From NCBI GenBank assembly GCA_037044955.1, contig JBAOHX010000005.1:248001-312000 (forward strand): 64,000 nucleotides of DNA. The letters are read 5' to 3'. The DNA is from JAJXWB01 sp037044955 (lineage in GTDB: Bacteria; Pseudomonadota; Alphaproteobacteria; Rhizobiales; Beijerinckiaceae). A model generated the notes under the pieces. That model was not told where the DNA came from. It worked only from the letters and a program-made list of their open reading frames with translations, and did not search any database. Made by a program: the position numbers and the translations under genes. Positions 35,010 through 44,794 of the stretch are shown in pieces (the first letter of the stretch is position 1; the number at the start of each line of letters is the position of its first letter).

Positions 35010-36524
35010 ATGCCCGCGCATCTCTACGCCCAGCTCTCCTCCCGCTTCCCCGCGCGCGAAAAAATCGCCTTCGAGACGCAGGACGGCGCGCTGCACAGCT
35101 ATGCCGACGTCGAAGCGGGCGCGGCCCGCATGGCCGGCGCGCTGGTCTCGCTCGGCGTCGAGCCCGGCGACCGCGTCGCCGTGCAGATCGAGAAGTCGCT
35201 CCAGGCCGTGCTGCTCTATCTCGGCTGCGCGCGCGCCGGCGCGGTCTTCCTGCCGCTCAACACCGCCTACACGCCGGCCGAGGTCGAATATTTCCTGACC
35301 GACGCCGAGCCGACGGTCTTCGTCTGCGATCCCGCGAAGAAGGAAGCGCTCGCGGGCGCGGCCGGCGCGGCCAGGGTCGCGCATGTCGAGACGCTCGGGG
35401 CAGACGGCAAGGGCACGATGACCGACCGTGCCGCGGCGATGCCGGCGACGTTTGCCGACGTCGAGCGCGGGCCGGACGATCTCGCCGGCATTCTCTATAC
35501 GTCCGGCACGACCGGGCGCTCCAAGGGCGCGATGATCAGCCAGGAGAATCTCGCCTCCAACGCGCGCGCGCTGGTCGAGTACTGGCGTTTCACCAGCGAC
35601 GACACGCTGATCCATGCGCTGCCGATCTATCACACGCACGGCCTGTTCGTGGCGATCAACGTGATGCTGATGGCGGGCGGCAAGATGATCTTCCTACCGA
35701 AATTCGACGGCGACCAGGTCATGTCCTATCTGCCGCGCGCCACCAGTCTGATGGGCGTGCCGACCTTCTACACGCGCCTCCTCCAGCACAAGGGCCTGAC
35801 GAAGGAAGCGACCGCGCACATGCGTCTGTTCATCTCGGGCTCGGCGCCGCTGCTCGCCGAAACGCATCGCGAATTCTTTTCGCGCACCGGGCACATGATC
35901 CTCGAGCGCTACGGCATGACCGAAACGAACATGATCACCTCGAACCCTTACCAAGGCGAGCGCGTGCCCGGCGCCGTGGGCTTCCCGCTGCCGGGCGTCA
36001 GCCTGCGCATCGCCGATCCCGAGACCGGCGCGCTCGTGCCGAAAGGCGAGATCGGCATGATCGAGGTGAAGGGCCCGAACGTGTTCAAGGGCTATTGGCG
36101 GATGCCCGAGAAGACGGCGGCCGAATTCCGCGCGGACGGCTATTTCATCACCGGCGATCTCGGCATGATCGACGCACGCGACTACGTGCATATCGTCGGG
36201 CGCGGCAAGGATCTCGTCATCACCGGCGGCTTCAACGTCTATCCCAAGGAAATCGAGACGGAGATCGACGGCATGCCGGGCGTCGTCGAGAGCGCGGTGA
36301 TCGGCGTGCAGCATCCAGATTTCGGCGAGGGCGTGACGGCGGTCGTGGTGCGCGCGAAGGGCGCCGCGATCACCGAGAAGGACATCGCTTCCGCGCTCGA
36401 AGGCAAGCTCGCGAAATTCAAGCAGCCGAAGAAGATTTTCTTCGTCGACGACCTGCCGCGCAACGCCATGGGCAAGGTGCAGAAGAACGTGCTGCGGGAG
36501 ACGTACAAGTCGATCTATTCGTGA
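35010..36524 (+). CDS. matB: Malonyl-CoA synthetase (AMP-forming acyl-CoA synthetase)
   Basis: An ANL-superfamily ligase of 504 residues that makes malonyl-CoA from malonate, ATP and CoA. Motifs: YTSGTTGRSKGAMIS (P-loop, about 163-177), LPIYHTHGLFVAIN, RYGMTETNM (A5), YFITGDLGMID (A7), GRGKDLVITGGFNVYPKEIE (A8/hinge), and RNAMGKVQKNVL with the catalytic C-terminal Lys. MatB specificity is supported by the adjacent malonyl-CoA decarboxylase and by the MatB-like length; methylmalonate is also accepted by some members. The start at 35010 (MPAHLYAQL) has only a weak purine stretch upstream. Confidence 0.88.
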   Translation: MPAHLYAQLSSRFPAREKIAFETQDGALHSYADVEAGAARMAGALVSLGVEPGDRVAVQIEKSLQAVLLYLGCARAGAVFLPLNTAYTPAEVEYFLTDAEPTVFVCDPAKKEALAGAAGAARVAHVETLGADGKGTMTDRAAAMPATFADVERGPDDLAGILYTSGTTGRSKGAMISQENLASNARALVEYWRFTSDDTLIHALPIYHTHGLFVAINVMLMAGGKMIFLPKFDGDQVMSYLPRATSLMGVPTFYTRLLQHKGLTKEATAHMRLFISGSAPLLAETHREFFSRTGHMILERYGMTETNMITSNPYQGERVPGAVGFPLPGVSLRIADPETGALVPKGEIGMIEVKGPNVFKGYWRMPEKTAAEFRADGYFITGDLGMIDARDYVHIVGRGKDLVITGGFNVYPKEIETEIDGMPGVVESAVIGVQHPDFGEGVTAVVVRAKGAAITEKDIASALEGKLAKFKQPKKIFFVDDLPRNAMGKVQKNVLRETYKSIYS

Positions 36525-36561
36525 GGCGGATAAGAAACCGTTCACCACGTTCCTTCGCCGG

Positions 36562-36577
36562 GCGTTAGCATTAACGC
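36562..36577. promoter_or_regulatory. GCGTTA/TAACGC inverted repeat upstream of the OmpV-like gene
   Basis: GCGTTA (36562-36567) and TAACGC (36572-36577) with a 4-nt spacer sit 38 nt before the ATG at 36616. The half-site resembles the CGTTAAC arms at 23952-23976. Possible operator; weak evidence. Confidence 0.3.
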
Positions 36578-36615
36578 GGCAGATTGCAGCTCCCGGCCGG
36601 GTTCGAGAGTTCGCA

Positions 36616-37419
36616 ATGCACGCCCACAAATTCATGGCCGGCGCGACCGCGCTTGCGCTCGCCATCCTCGCTTCTCCCGCGCTCGCCGCCGAACCTGCCG
36701 CGCAGGGCTGGACGATCACGCTCAAGGCCAATGGCGGCGTGTCGCCCGCATGGGAGGGCTCGAAGGATCTTTCGCCCTACCTGCTGCCGGGCCTGAGCGT
36801 TCGGCGCGCGGGCAGCGCGATTTCATTCGCCGCGCCCGACGATTCCGCAGGCTTCGCGCTGTTCGACGAGAACTGGCTGAAGGCCGGCGTCGTCGGCAAG
36901 CTCAAGGGCCCGCGCCGTTCGGCCGATCACGCCGAATTGCGCGGCGTGCACGATATCGACTGGACGGTGGAGGCAGGCCTGTTCGCTGAATTCTGGCCGA
37001 TCGAGAAACTGCGCGCGCGCATCGAGGCGCGGCACGGCTTCATCGGCCATCACGGCAATCTGGTCGATCTCTCGATGGACTGGGTGGAGCGGCGCGGGCC
37101 GTGGACCGTGTCGGTCGGGCCGCGCCTGTCGCTCGGCGACACGCGCTACATGGACAAGTTGTTCGGCGTGAGCGCCTACGATTCGCTGATGAGCGGAGGC
37201 ATACCCGCCTATCGCGCCGAAGGCGGCGCGAAATCCATAGGCGTCGCCGGCGCGGTCTCCTACGAATGGTCGCGGCAATGGACCACGACCGTCTACGCCC
37301 GCTACAACCGGCTCGTCGGCTCGGCAAGCGCGAGCCCGCTGGTCGCGGGGCTCGGATCGCGCAACCAGTTCACGCTGGGCGCGATCGTCGCCTATTCCTT
37401 CGACTGGGCCGGATTCTAG
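36616..37419 (+). CDS. MipA/OmpV-family outer-membrane protein
   Basis: A 267-residue predicted outer-membrane beta-barrel. A signal peptide (ATALALAILASPALA) is followed by alternating amphipathic strands rich in Gly, aromatic and charged residues, and the chain ends in Phe (FDWAGF). Family-like features are GGVSPAWEGSKDLSPYLLPG near the N-terminus, VSVGPRLSLGDTRYMDKLFG and YARYNRLVGSASASPLV. MipA proteins scaffold murein synthesis in E. coli, but most relatives are uncharacterised. It overlaps the stop of the convergent M20 gene by 4 bp. Confidence 0.82.
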   Translation: MHAHKFMAGATALALAILASPALAAEPAAQGWTITLKANGGVSPAWEGSKDLSPYLLPGLSVRRAGSAISFAAPDDSAGFALFDENWLKAGVVGKLKGPRRSADHAELRGVHDIDWTVEAGLFAEFWPIEKLRARIEARHGFIGHHGNLVDLSMDWVERRGPWTVSVGPRLSLGDTRYMDKLFGVSAYDSLMSGGIPAYRAEGGAKSIGVAGAVSYEWSRQWTTTVYARYNRLVGSASASPLVAGLGSRNQFTLGAIVAYSFDWAGF

Positions 37420-38580
37420 CCCGCCGCCAATCTCTTCTCGGCGACGCGCGCGAGCAGCGAGGCGCCGATCGGCAGGATGTCGTCGTTGAACGTGTAGCCG
37501 GGATTGTGCACCGACGGTCCCGGCCCCATGCCGAGCCAGACATAGGCGCCGGGCGCGGTCATGGCCATGTCGGCGAAATCCTCCGAGCCCATCTTCGGCT
37601 CGGCGTCGGTGACGACATTGTCGCCGCCGAACAATTCCGTCGCCACGTCGGCCATCGCCGCCGTCTGCTCCTCGGCGTTGCGCATGACCGAGAAAATGTC
37701 GCGGATGTCGACGTCGATCTTCGCGCCGTAGGCGGCCGCGAAGCCGGCGCAGATTTCGCGCATGCGCTTCGACACCAGCGCGCGAATCTCGTCGTCGAAG
37801 ATGCGGATCGTGCCGGCGAGATGCGCGGTTTCGGGGATGATGTTGTACGCCGATCCCGCATTGAATTTCGTGATCGACACCACCGCGCTCTTCAGCGCCG
37901 GCGCGTTGCGGCTGACGATGGTCTGCAGCGCTCTGCGCGAGCGCCGCGCCGATCATCACGGGATCGTTGGAATATTCGGGCATGGCGCCATGCGCGCCCT
38001 TGCCGGTGATGTGAATGTCGAAGAAATCCGAGCCCGCCATCGCCGGCCCGGTGCGCATGGAAATCTGGCCGAGCGGCGAGCCCGGGAAATTATGCAGCGC
38101 ATAGACCTCGTCGCAGGGAAAGCGCTTGAACAATCCATCCGCGATCATCGCGCGCGCGCCGCCGAGCCCTTCCTCGGCCGGCTGGAAGATCAGCGCCACC
38201 TCGCCCGAGAAATCGCGGGTTTCGGCGAGGTAGCGCGCGGCGCCCAGAAGCATGGTCGTGTGGCCATCGTGACCGCAGCCGTGGAACTTGCCCGCCGTCT
38301 TCGACCGCCACGGCAAATTGGTGAGCTCGTCCATCGGCAGCGCGTCCATGTCGGCGCGCAGCCCCACGCGCTTGCCGGTTCCACGCTTGCCCTTGATGAC
38401 GCCGACGACGCCAGTCTTGCCGATGCCCGTATGCACCTCGACGCCGTAGGATTCGAGTTCCTTCGCGACGAGGCCGGACGTGCGCACTTCCTCGAAGCCG
38501 ATCTCGGGATGCGCATGAATGTCGCGGCGAATTTCCGTCATGCGATCCGCATAACCCTTGATCTTCTCCAGAACGTCCAT
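37416..38580 (-). CDS. M20-family amidohydrolase (hippurate hydrolase-like), frameshifted
   Basis: A dimetal aminoacylase/amidohydrolase of about 387 residues that cleaves N-acyl amino acids. The motifs are RRDIHAHPEIGFEE, GLRADMDALPM, FHGCGHDGHTTMLLGAARYL (metal Cys/His), FQPAEEGLGGARAM (catalytic Glu) and KGAHGAMPE; the C-terminal half has GSEDFADMAM and the final metal-site region. One extra base at about 37932 (minus-strand CAG-A-GCG) breaks the chain in the lid domain; it continues as ALQTIVSRNAPA. Substrate is not determined; HipO or N-acetyl-amino-acid deacetylase are the usual options. Confidence 0.9.
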
Positions 38581-38742
38581 CGGCGGCTCCGTTTAATCGC
38601 GGGTCGAGACCCATGCGCTCACGGCAAGGTAGGGCGGCATGAGGGCGCGCGGCAAGGGCGCGCCTTGACGGGGACGCCCGCGCGGCCCGAAAATCGGGAA
38701 AATCATACGGGCGCGCGAAGCGTCCCAGCAGGAAACGCCACG

Positions 38743-40617
38743 ATGAACGAACATCCCAAGATGGCGGCGCCGACGGCGCCGTTCAAACCCATCAACTTTC
38801 TCGCGCGCGAGATCGACGCCGAACGCCGGCCGAACGGCGAGATCATCCTGCGCCAGCGCATTCCGCTCAGCGAATATCAACGCTGCATCCCGCTCTATCT
38901 CGCGCGCTGGGCGCAAGAGCGGCCGGACCAGACCTGGCTCGCGCAACGCCGCGGCCCGGATCGCGCCTGGAAGCGCGTCAGCTACGCTGAAGCCAAGCGC
39001 GATGTCGACGCCCTGACGCAGGCGCTGATCGACATGAAGCTGACGCCGGAGCAGCCGGTAGCGATCCTCTCGGGCAATTCGATAGAACATGCGCTGATGA
39101 CGCAGGCGGCCATGCAGGCGGGCATTCCGGCGGCGCCCGTGTCGCCCGCCTATTCGATGATGAGCATGGATCACGCCAAGCTCCGCTACATCTTCGATCT
39201 CATCAAGCCTGGCGTCGTGATGGTGCAGGATGGCGTCGCCTTTTCGCGCGCCCTGAAGGCCCTCGATCTGACCGGCGTCACGGTCGTGCATGTCGAGCGT
39301 CCCTGCGAAGGCGTGGAAAGCCGCGCGTGGAGCGATCTCGTCGCCACCAGGCGCACGGACGCCGTCGACAAGGCGCTCGCCGCCATCGGCCCGAAGTCGG
39401 TCGGCAAGCTGCTGTTCACCTCGGGCTCCACCGGAATGCCCAAGGCCGTCATCAACACGCAGGAGATGATGTGCGCCAACGTCGTGATGGGCCAGATGAC
39501 GCGCAAGCGCAGCGACAGCGACCCGCGCATGGTCGTGCTCGACTGGCTGCCGTGGAACCACACGATGGGCGGCAACGCCGGCTTTCACGCGCTGCTGGCC
39601 GAGGGCGGCACGCTCTACATCGATGACGGGCGGCCGCTTCCCGGCATGTTCGACGAGACGTTGCGCAATCTGAAAGAGATTTCGCCGAGCTATTACACCA
39701 ACGTGCCGGCGGGCTTCGCGGTGCTCGCCACAGCCCTGGAGAACGATGACGCACTGGCGCGCACTTTCTTCAAGGATCTCGGCGTTCTCGGCTATGGCGG
39801 CGCGACGCTGCCAGACGATCTCTATGTGCGCATGCAGCGGCTGGCGGTGAAATATACCGGCCATCGCATCGTCTTCTTCACGGGCTGGGGGTCGACCGAA
39901 ACGGCGCCGACCGCCACTTCCACCTACTGGGAAACCGAGCGCGTCGGCCTGATCGGCCTGCCGCATCCCGGCGTCGAATTGAAGATGGTGCCGGTCGGTC
40001 CGAAATACGAAATGCGCATCCGCTCGGTGATCGTCACGCCCGGCTACTATCGCCAGCCCGATCTCACCGCCAAGGCCTTCGACGAGGAGGGCTATTACAA
40101 GATCGGCGACGCCGGGACCTTCGTCGACGCCGACGATCCGACCAAGGGCCTGATCTTCGCCGGCCGCGTGGTCGAGGACTTCAAGCTGACGTCCGGCACG
40201 TTCGTGCATGTCGGTTCCTTGCGCGTGGCGGCGATCGCGGCGGCGAGCCCGGTCGTGCAGGACGCGCTGGTCGCGGGTCAGGACCGCGAATATGTCGCGC
40301 TGCTCGCCTGGCCCAATCTCGAGGCCTGCCGCCTCGTCGCCGGCAAGGTGAACGCGCCGCTCGCCGAACTCGTGCACGATCCCGCCATCAAGGAGCATCT
40401 GAAGAAGTCCCTGCACGCGCATAATGCGCAGACGCAGGGGTCCTCGATGCGCATCGCGCGCATCATGCTGATGACCGAGCCGCCGTCGATCGACGGCAAC
40501 GAACTCACCGACAAGGGCTACATCAACCAGCGCGCCGCGCTGGAGCGCAGGAACGCGCTGGTCGAGCGGCTGTATGCGGAGAGCCCGGACGAGGATGTGA
40601 TTGTCGTCGAGGGGTAG
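38743..40617 (+). CDS. Feruloyl-CoA synthase-like acyl-CoA synthetase
   Basis: An AMP-forming ligase of 624 residues, longer than MatB. P-loop LFTSGSTGMPKAVINTQ with the MMCAN extension is the form typical of feruloyl-CoA synthases. Other motifs are VLDWLPWNHTMGGN, FFTGWGSTETAPT (A5), and YYKIGDAGTFVDADDP (A7); the C-terminus is atypical for the superfamily, with SIDGNELTDKGYINQ in place of the usual catalytic-Lys loop. ATG 38743 has AGGAAA upstream; the frame is open leftward only as antisense of the M20 gene. Activation of hydroxycinnamates such as ferulate is inferred; no ech/vdh genes are nearby, so the substrate is open. Confidence 0.75.
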   Translation: MNEHPKMAAPTAPFKPINFLAREIDAERRPNGEIILRQRIPLSEYQRCIPLYLARWAQERPDQTWLAQRRGPDRAWKRVSYAEAKRDVDALTQALIDMKLTPEQPVAILSGNSIEHALMTQAAMQAGIPAAPVSPAYSMMSMDHAKLRYIFDLIKPGVVMVQDGVAFSRALKALDLTGVTVVHVERPCEGVESRAWSDLVATRRTDAVDKALAAIGPKSVGKLLFTSGSTGMPKAVINTQEMMCANVVMGQMTRKRSDSDPRMVVLDWLPWNHTMGGNAGFHALLAEGGTLYIDDGRPLPGMFDETLRNLKEISPSYYTNVPAGFAVLATALENDDALARTFFKDLGVLGYGGATLPDDLYVRMQRLAVKYTGHRIVFFTGWGSTETAPTATSTYWETERVGLIGLPHPGVELKMVPVGPKYEMRIRSVIVTPGYYRQPDLTAKAFDEEGYYKIGDAGTFVDADDPTKGLIFAGRVVEDFKLTSGTFVHVGSLRVAAIAAASPVVQDALVAGQDREYVALLAWPNLEACRLVAGKVNAPLAELVHDPAIKEHLKKSLHAHNAQTQGSSMRIARIMLMTEPPSIDGNELTDKGYINQRAALERRNALVERLYAESPDEDVIVVEG

Positions 40618-40642
40618 GACGCGCCTTGCCACGCCAACACGC

Positions 40643-40724
40643 TGTCATGCCCGCGAAAGCGGGCATCCAGAGGAGCGCCGCGCTAGCTTGCGGCGCCTGG
40701 ATCCCCGCTTTCGCGGGCATGACA
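40643..40724. repeat. Large REP-like inverted repeat
   Basis: Arms of 28 bp (40643-40670 and 40697-40724) read TGTCATGCCCGC... and ...GCGGGCATGACA in near-perfect inversion; each arm itself forms a small GCCCGC/GCGGGC hairpin. The 26-nt centre also contains GCGCCGC/GCGGCGC. It fills the gap between the acyl-CoA synthetase and quinone oxidoreductase genes. The sequence class (ATGCCCGCGAAAGCGGGCATCCAG) is a widespread chromosomal repeat in this group. Confidence 0.85.
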
Positions 40725-40752
40725 ATTCAAGCCCATCGGAAAATTTGCACGC

Positions 40753-41719
40753 ATGAAATACCGCGCCATCGTCTGCCGCGAGCTTGGGGCCCCCGATGTC
40801 CTGCGCGTCGAGGAACTCGACGCCCCCGCGCTGAAGGCGGGCGAGGCGCGGGTGCGCCTCCATTCCTGCGGCGTGAATTTCCCCGACCTGCTGATGGTGG
40901 CCGGCAAGTACCAGACCAAGCCCGCCGCTGCCCTTCACGCCCGGCTTCGAATCCGCCGGCGAGGTGATCGAGGTCGCCGACGGCGCGAAGGTGAAGGTCG
41001 GCGACCGCGTCATCCTGCGGCGCAAGACCGGCGGCTTTGCCGAACAGGCGGTGGGCGCGCCGAACGAGCTCGTGGCCGCGCCGGCTCACTACAGCTACGA
41101 CGAAGCCGCCACCTATTCGGTCGGGCTCGTCACCTCCTACCACGGGCTCGTGACGCGGGGCCGCTTGCAGAAGGGCGAGCGCGTGCTGATTACGGGCGCG
41201 GCCGGCGGCGTCGGCATGGCGGCGGTGGCGCTCGCCCGCCACATCGGCGCGGAGCCGATCGCGGTCTGCTCGACGGCCGAGAAATGCGCGGCGACGCTCG
41301 CCGCCGGCGCGGCGCACGCCATCAATTCCTCGGAGCGCCGCATCGACGAGGCGGTGAAGGAGATCACCGGCGGGCAGGGCGTCCATTGCCTCTACGATCC
41401 CGTCGGCCTGCCGCCCGAGATCGCGCTTCGCGTCCTGACCTTCGGCGGACGCATCCTGCTGATCGGCTTCGCCGGCGACATCCCGAACTATCCCGCCAAT
41501 CGCATCCTGATGAAATGCGCCACCGTCATCGGCGTGCGGGCCGGCGAATACGCGCGGCATTTCCCGGCCGTGCGCGTCGAGGAGACGCCGCATATGGAGG
41601 CGCTGACCCAGGTCCTGCGCCCGCATGTCGGCAAGGCCTATCCGCTGGTCGAGGCCGCGCAGGCGCTGCGCGACATAGCCGAGCGTCGGGCCATCGGGCG
41701 GATCGTGCTGCATCCGTGA
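40753..41719 (+). CDS. NADPH:quinone oxidoreductase family protein, frameshifted
   Basis: Medium-chain dehydrogenase/reductase of the zinc-free quinone reductase type, about 321 residues. The N-terminal GroES-like domain starts MKYRAIVCRELGAPDVL; the Rossmann domain has VLITGAAGGVGMAAVALARHIGA (NADPH loop), INSSERRIDEAVKEITGGQGV and YDPVGLPPEIALRVL. An extra G at about 40924 (CCC-G-CCG) shifts the frame; it continues as PLPFTPGFESAGEVIEVADGA. ATG 40753 follows the REP-like element. Electron acceptor unknown. Confidence 0.9.
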
Positions 41720-41728
41720 TCCGCGATC

Positions 41729-41748
41729 CCTCCCCGCTTGCGGGGAGG
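41729..41748. repeat. Perfect 9-bp hairpin between the oxidoreductase and fumarase genes
   Basis: CCTCCCCGC and GCGGGGAGG (41729-41737, 41740-41748) form a tight stem in the 123-bp gap. No T-run follows. It may be a short repeat unit or a 3'-end stabiliser of the upstream mRNA. Confidence 0.55.
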
Positions 41749-41842
41749 TAAACGCCACAGCGAAGGTCGCGGGCGAAACCCCTTCCCTTGGCGGCGGCGC
41801 GGGCCTAGAAAGCCGCCAAATCCACGCGACCAGGGCGCAGCC

Positions 41843-43459
<1,617 letters not shown>

Positions 43460-43585
43460 TCGCCATCACGAATGCTTGAACGATCTGTCGAATTCGCGGG
43501 ATTGCTCTGTGCGGTACCTCACGGCATGTTTTGACGGCAGGTGAAATAGTCGCGCCCGTCAGAGAGCTTTGGGGAGCTCTTGCAC

Positions 43586-43930
43586 ATGCGTAGCTCGAAC
43601 ATGCGTACATTGATTCTCGCGTCCGCCCTGATCGCCGCCGGCCCTGCGCTGGCGGCGACCATCGCCAAGCCGGTTCTGGACGCGAGCCAGTGCACGCGCG
43701 ATCTGGCCTCGGTCGATCGCTCCTTCGCAGCCGCAATGATCGATCTTCAACGCAACGGCGCTCCGGCCAACCGGTGCTCGGCGTGGCGACGCCATATCGA
43801 CGTGATGCAGAAGGCGAGCTTCGTCTTCTCGCGCTGCACGGCGGCGGACGCCCGCGAAGGCGCCGTCAGCCAGATGCAGGGATCGATCGCCGACTTCAAG
43901 GCGATGATCCAGCAGGCGCAGTGCCCCTGA
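43586..43930 (+). CDS. Small exported protein of unknown function
   Basis: A 114-residue protein with a signal peptide (TLILASALIAAGPALAA) and four Cys in the mature part (QCTRDL, RCSAWRR, SRCTAA, AQCP), suggesting two disulfides in the periplasm. GGGGAG 9 nt upstream of ATG 43586 supports that start; a second ATG (43601) would also keep the signal. I do not recognise the family. It stands alone on the plus strand after fumarase and converges with the next gene. Confidence 0.7.
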   Translation: MRSSNMRTLILASALIAAGPALAATIAKPVLDASQCTRDLASVDRSFAAAMIDLQRNGAPANRCSAWRRHIDVMQKASFVFSRCTAADAREGAVSQMQGSIADFKAMIQQAQCP

Positions 43931-43939
43931 GCTTCCCGG

Positions 43940-44305
43940 CTACTTCTTCAGATCGATGATCGCGCGCACGCGCCCGCCCTTGCGCTCGACGGTGACGCCG
44001 TTGCGGCGGCTGCGCTCCTCGATACGACGCCTTCCTTCGGCCTGACGCGCGGCGAGCCAGGGCGGCTTGGCGCGACCGCCGCGCCGCAAGACAGGCGCCG
44101 CGTCGGCGGGCGTTTTTTCGGTCCCGGCAGGCGCCTGGCGCAAGACTCCGCCGCTCCGGGCCGCCGGGCCGAATTCGGCAAGGCAGCGGTTGTAGGCGTC
44201 GGGTTGCGAAATGCGCTCGCAGTCTGCGATCGAGCGCGGTTCGGCGTGCGCAGTCGCGAACGTCAGAACGAGGGTCGCGAGCGCCATCGCCGTTGCGCGC
44301 CGCAT
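43940..44305 (-). CDS. Small exported basic protein of unknown function
   Basis: A 121-residue protein with a signal peptide (MALATLVLTFATAHA), two Cys (ADCERISQPDAYNRCLAEFG) and a strongly basic, Arg-rich remainder ending RVRAIIDLKK. The ADCERI...YNRCLAEFGP arrangement recurs in small Hyphomicrobiales exported proteins, but I know no function. It follows the DUF1330 gene by 3 bp and is probably co-transcribed. ATG 44305 has only a weak ribosome site. Confidence 0.7.
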   Translation of the reverse strand: MRRATAMALATLVLTFATAHAEPRSIADCERISQPDAYNRCLAEFGPAARSGGVLRQAPAGTEKTPADAAPVLRRGGRAKPPWLAARQAEGRRRIEERSRRNGVTVERKGGRVRAIIDLKK

Positions 44306-44308
44306 CGC

Positions 44309-44614
44309 TCAGCCCGGCTGCGGGCCGTCATAGCCCTCGACGATGACGATGTCGCCGGTCGAGACGGGCGCGCGCAGCTTGATGGCCGCCTGATATTCCG
44401 GCGAATTGTAGCAGGCGACGGCCTTCTCGTAGGACTCGAACTCCAGCACGACATGACGGGCGCGCAGCTTGCCTTCCGGCCCCTCGCCCTTGCCGCCGCG
44501 CACGAGGAACTTGGCGCCGTATTTGGCGAAGGGAACGGCGTTGGCCTGCACATAGGCCTTGTAGCCTTCCGCATCAGCCACATCGACATGCCCGATCCAG
44601 TATCCCTTGGCCAT
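44309..44614 (-). CDS. DUF1330 family protein
   Basis: A 101-residue ferredoxin-like (dimeric alpha/beta barrel) protein: GYWIGHVDVADAEGYKAYV, FLVRGGKGEGPEGKLRARHVVLEF, ACYNSPEYQAAIKLRAPVS and VIVEGYDG are typical of DUF1330. Biochemical role unknown. ATG 44614 has AGGTGG 6-7 nt upstream and is chosen over ATG 44629. The gene is followed closely by the small basic exported protein. A possible plus-strand small RNA lies in its upstream gap. Confidence 0.85.
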   Translation of the reverse strand: MAKGYWIGHVDVADAEGYKAYVQANAVPFAKYGAKFLVRGGKGEGPEGKLRARHVVLEFESYEKAVACYNSPEYQAAIKLRAPVSTGDIVIVEGYDGPQPG

Positions 44615-44628
44615 CGTTTCCACCTTCA

Positions 44629-44656
44629 TTGTTTTGTCACGATTGACCACTATATC
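44629..44656 (+). promoter_or_regulatory. Candidate sigma70-type promoter for a plus-strand transcript
   Basis: TTGTTT (44629-44634) and TATATC (44651-44656) with a 16-nt spacer, in the gap between two minus-strand genes. It is considered only because an orphan plus-strand terminator lies 44 nt downstream. Confidence 0.35.
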
Positions 44657-44659
44657 TCT

Positions 44660-44734
44660 CTCATCCGCTCGAAGCGTAACGAGTTGAGAGCGGATTGCGC
44701 GCCGGGCCGGATGTACGCCCGGCGTTTTGCTTTT
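44660..44734 (+). ncRNA. Candidate small RNA ending in an intrinsic terminator
   Basis: The gap between pyrF and the DUF1330 gene (both minus) contains a plus-strand terminator: perfect 8-bp stem CGCCGGGC/GCCCGGCG (44700-44707, 44717-44724) followed by TTTTGCTTTT. No plus-strand gene precedes it. Upstream lie overlapping complementary segments (ATCCGCTC with GAGCGGAT, CTCTCA with TGAGAG) that could form alternative stems, and a possible promoter. A roughly 75-nt small RNA is the simplest reading. No known family is recognised. Confidence 0.4.
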
Positions 44735-44794
44735 CTGGGGCGCGTTCAGGAAAAGCGCGGGCGGTTTTCCGTCCGAACGCGCGAAACAACCGGC

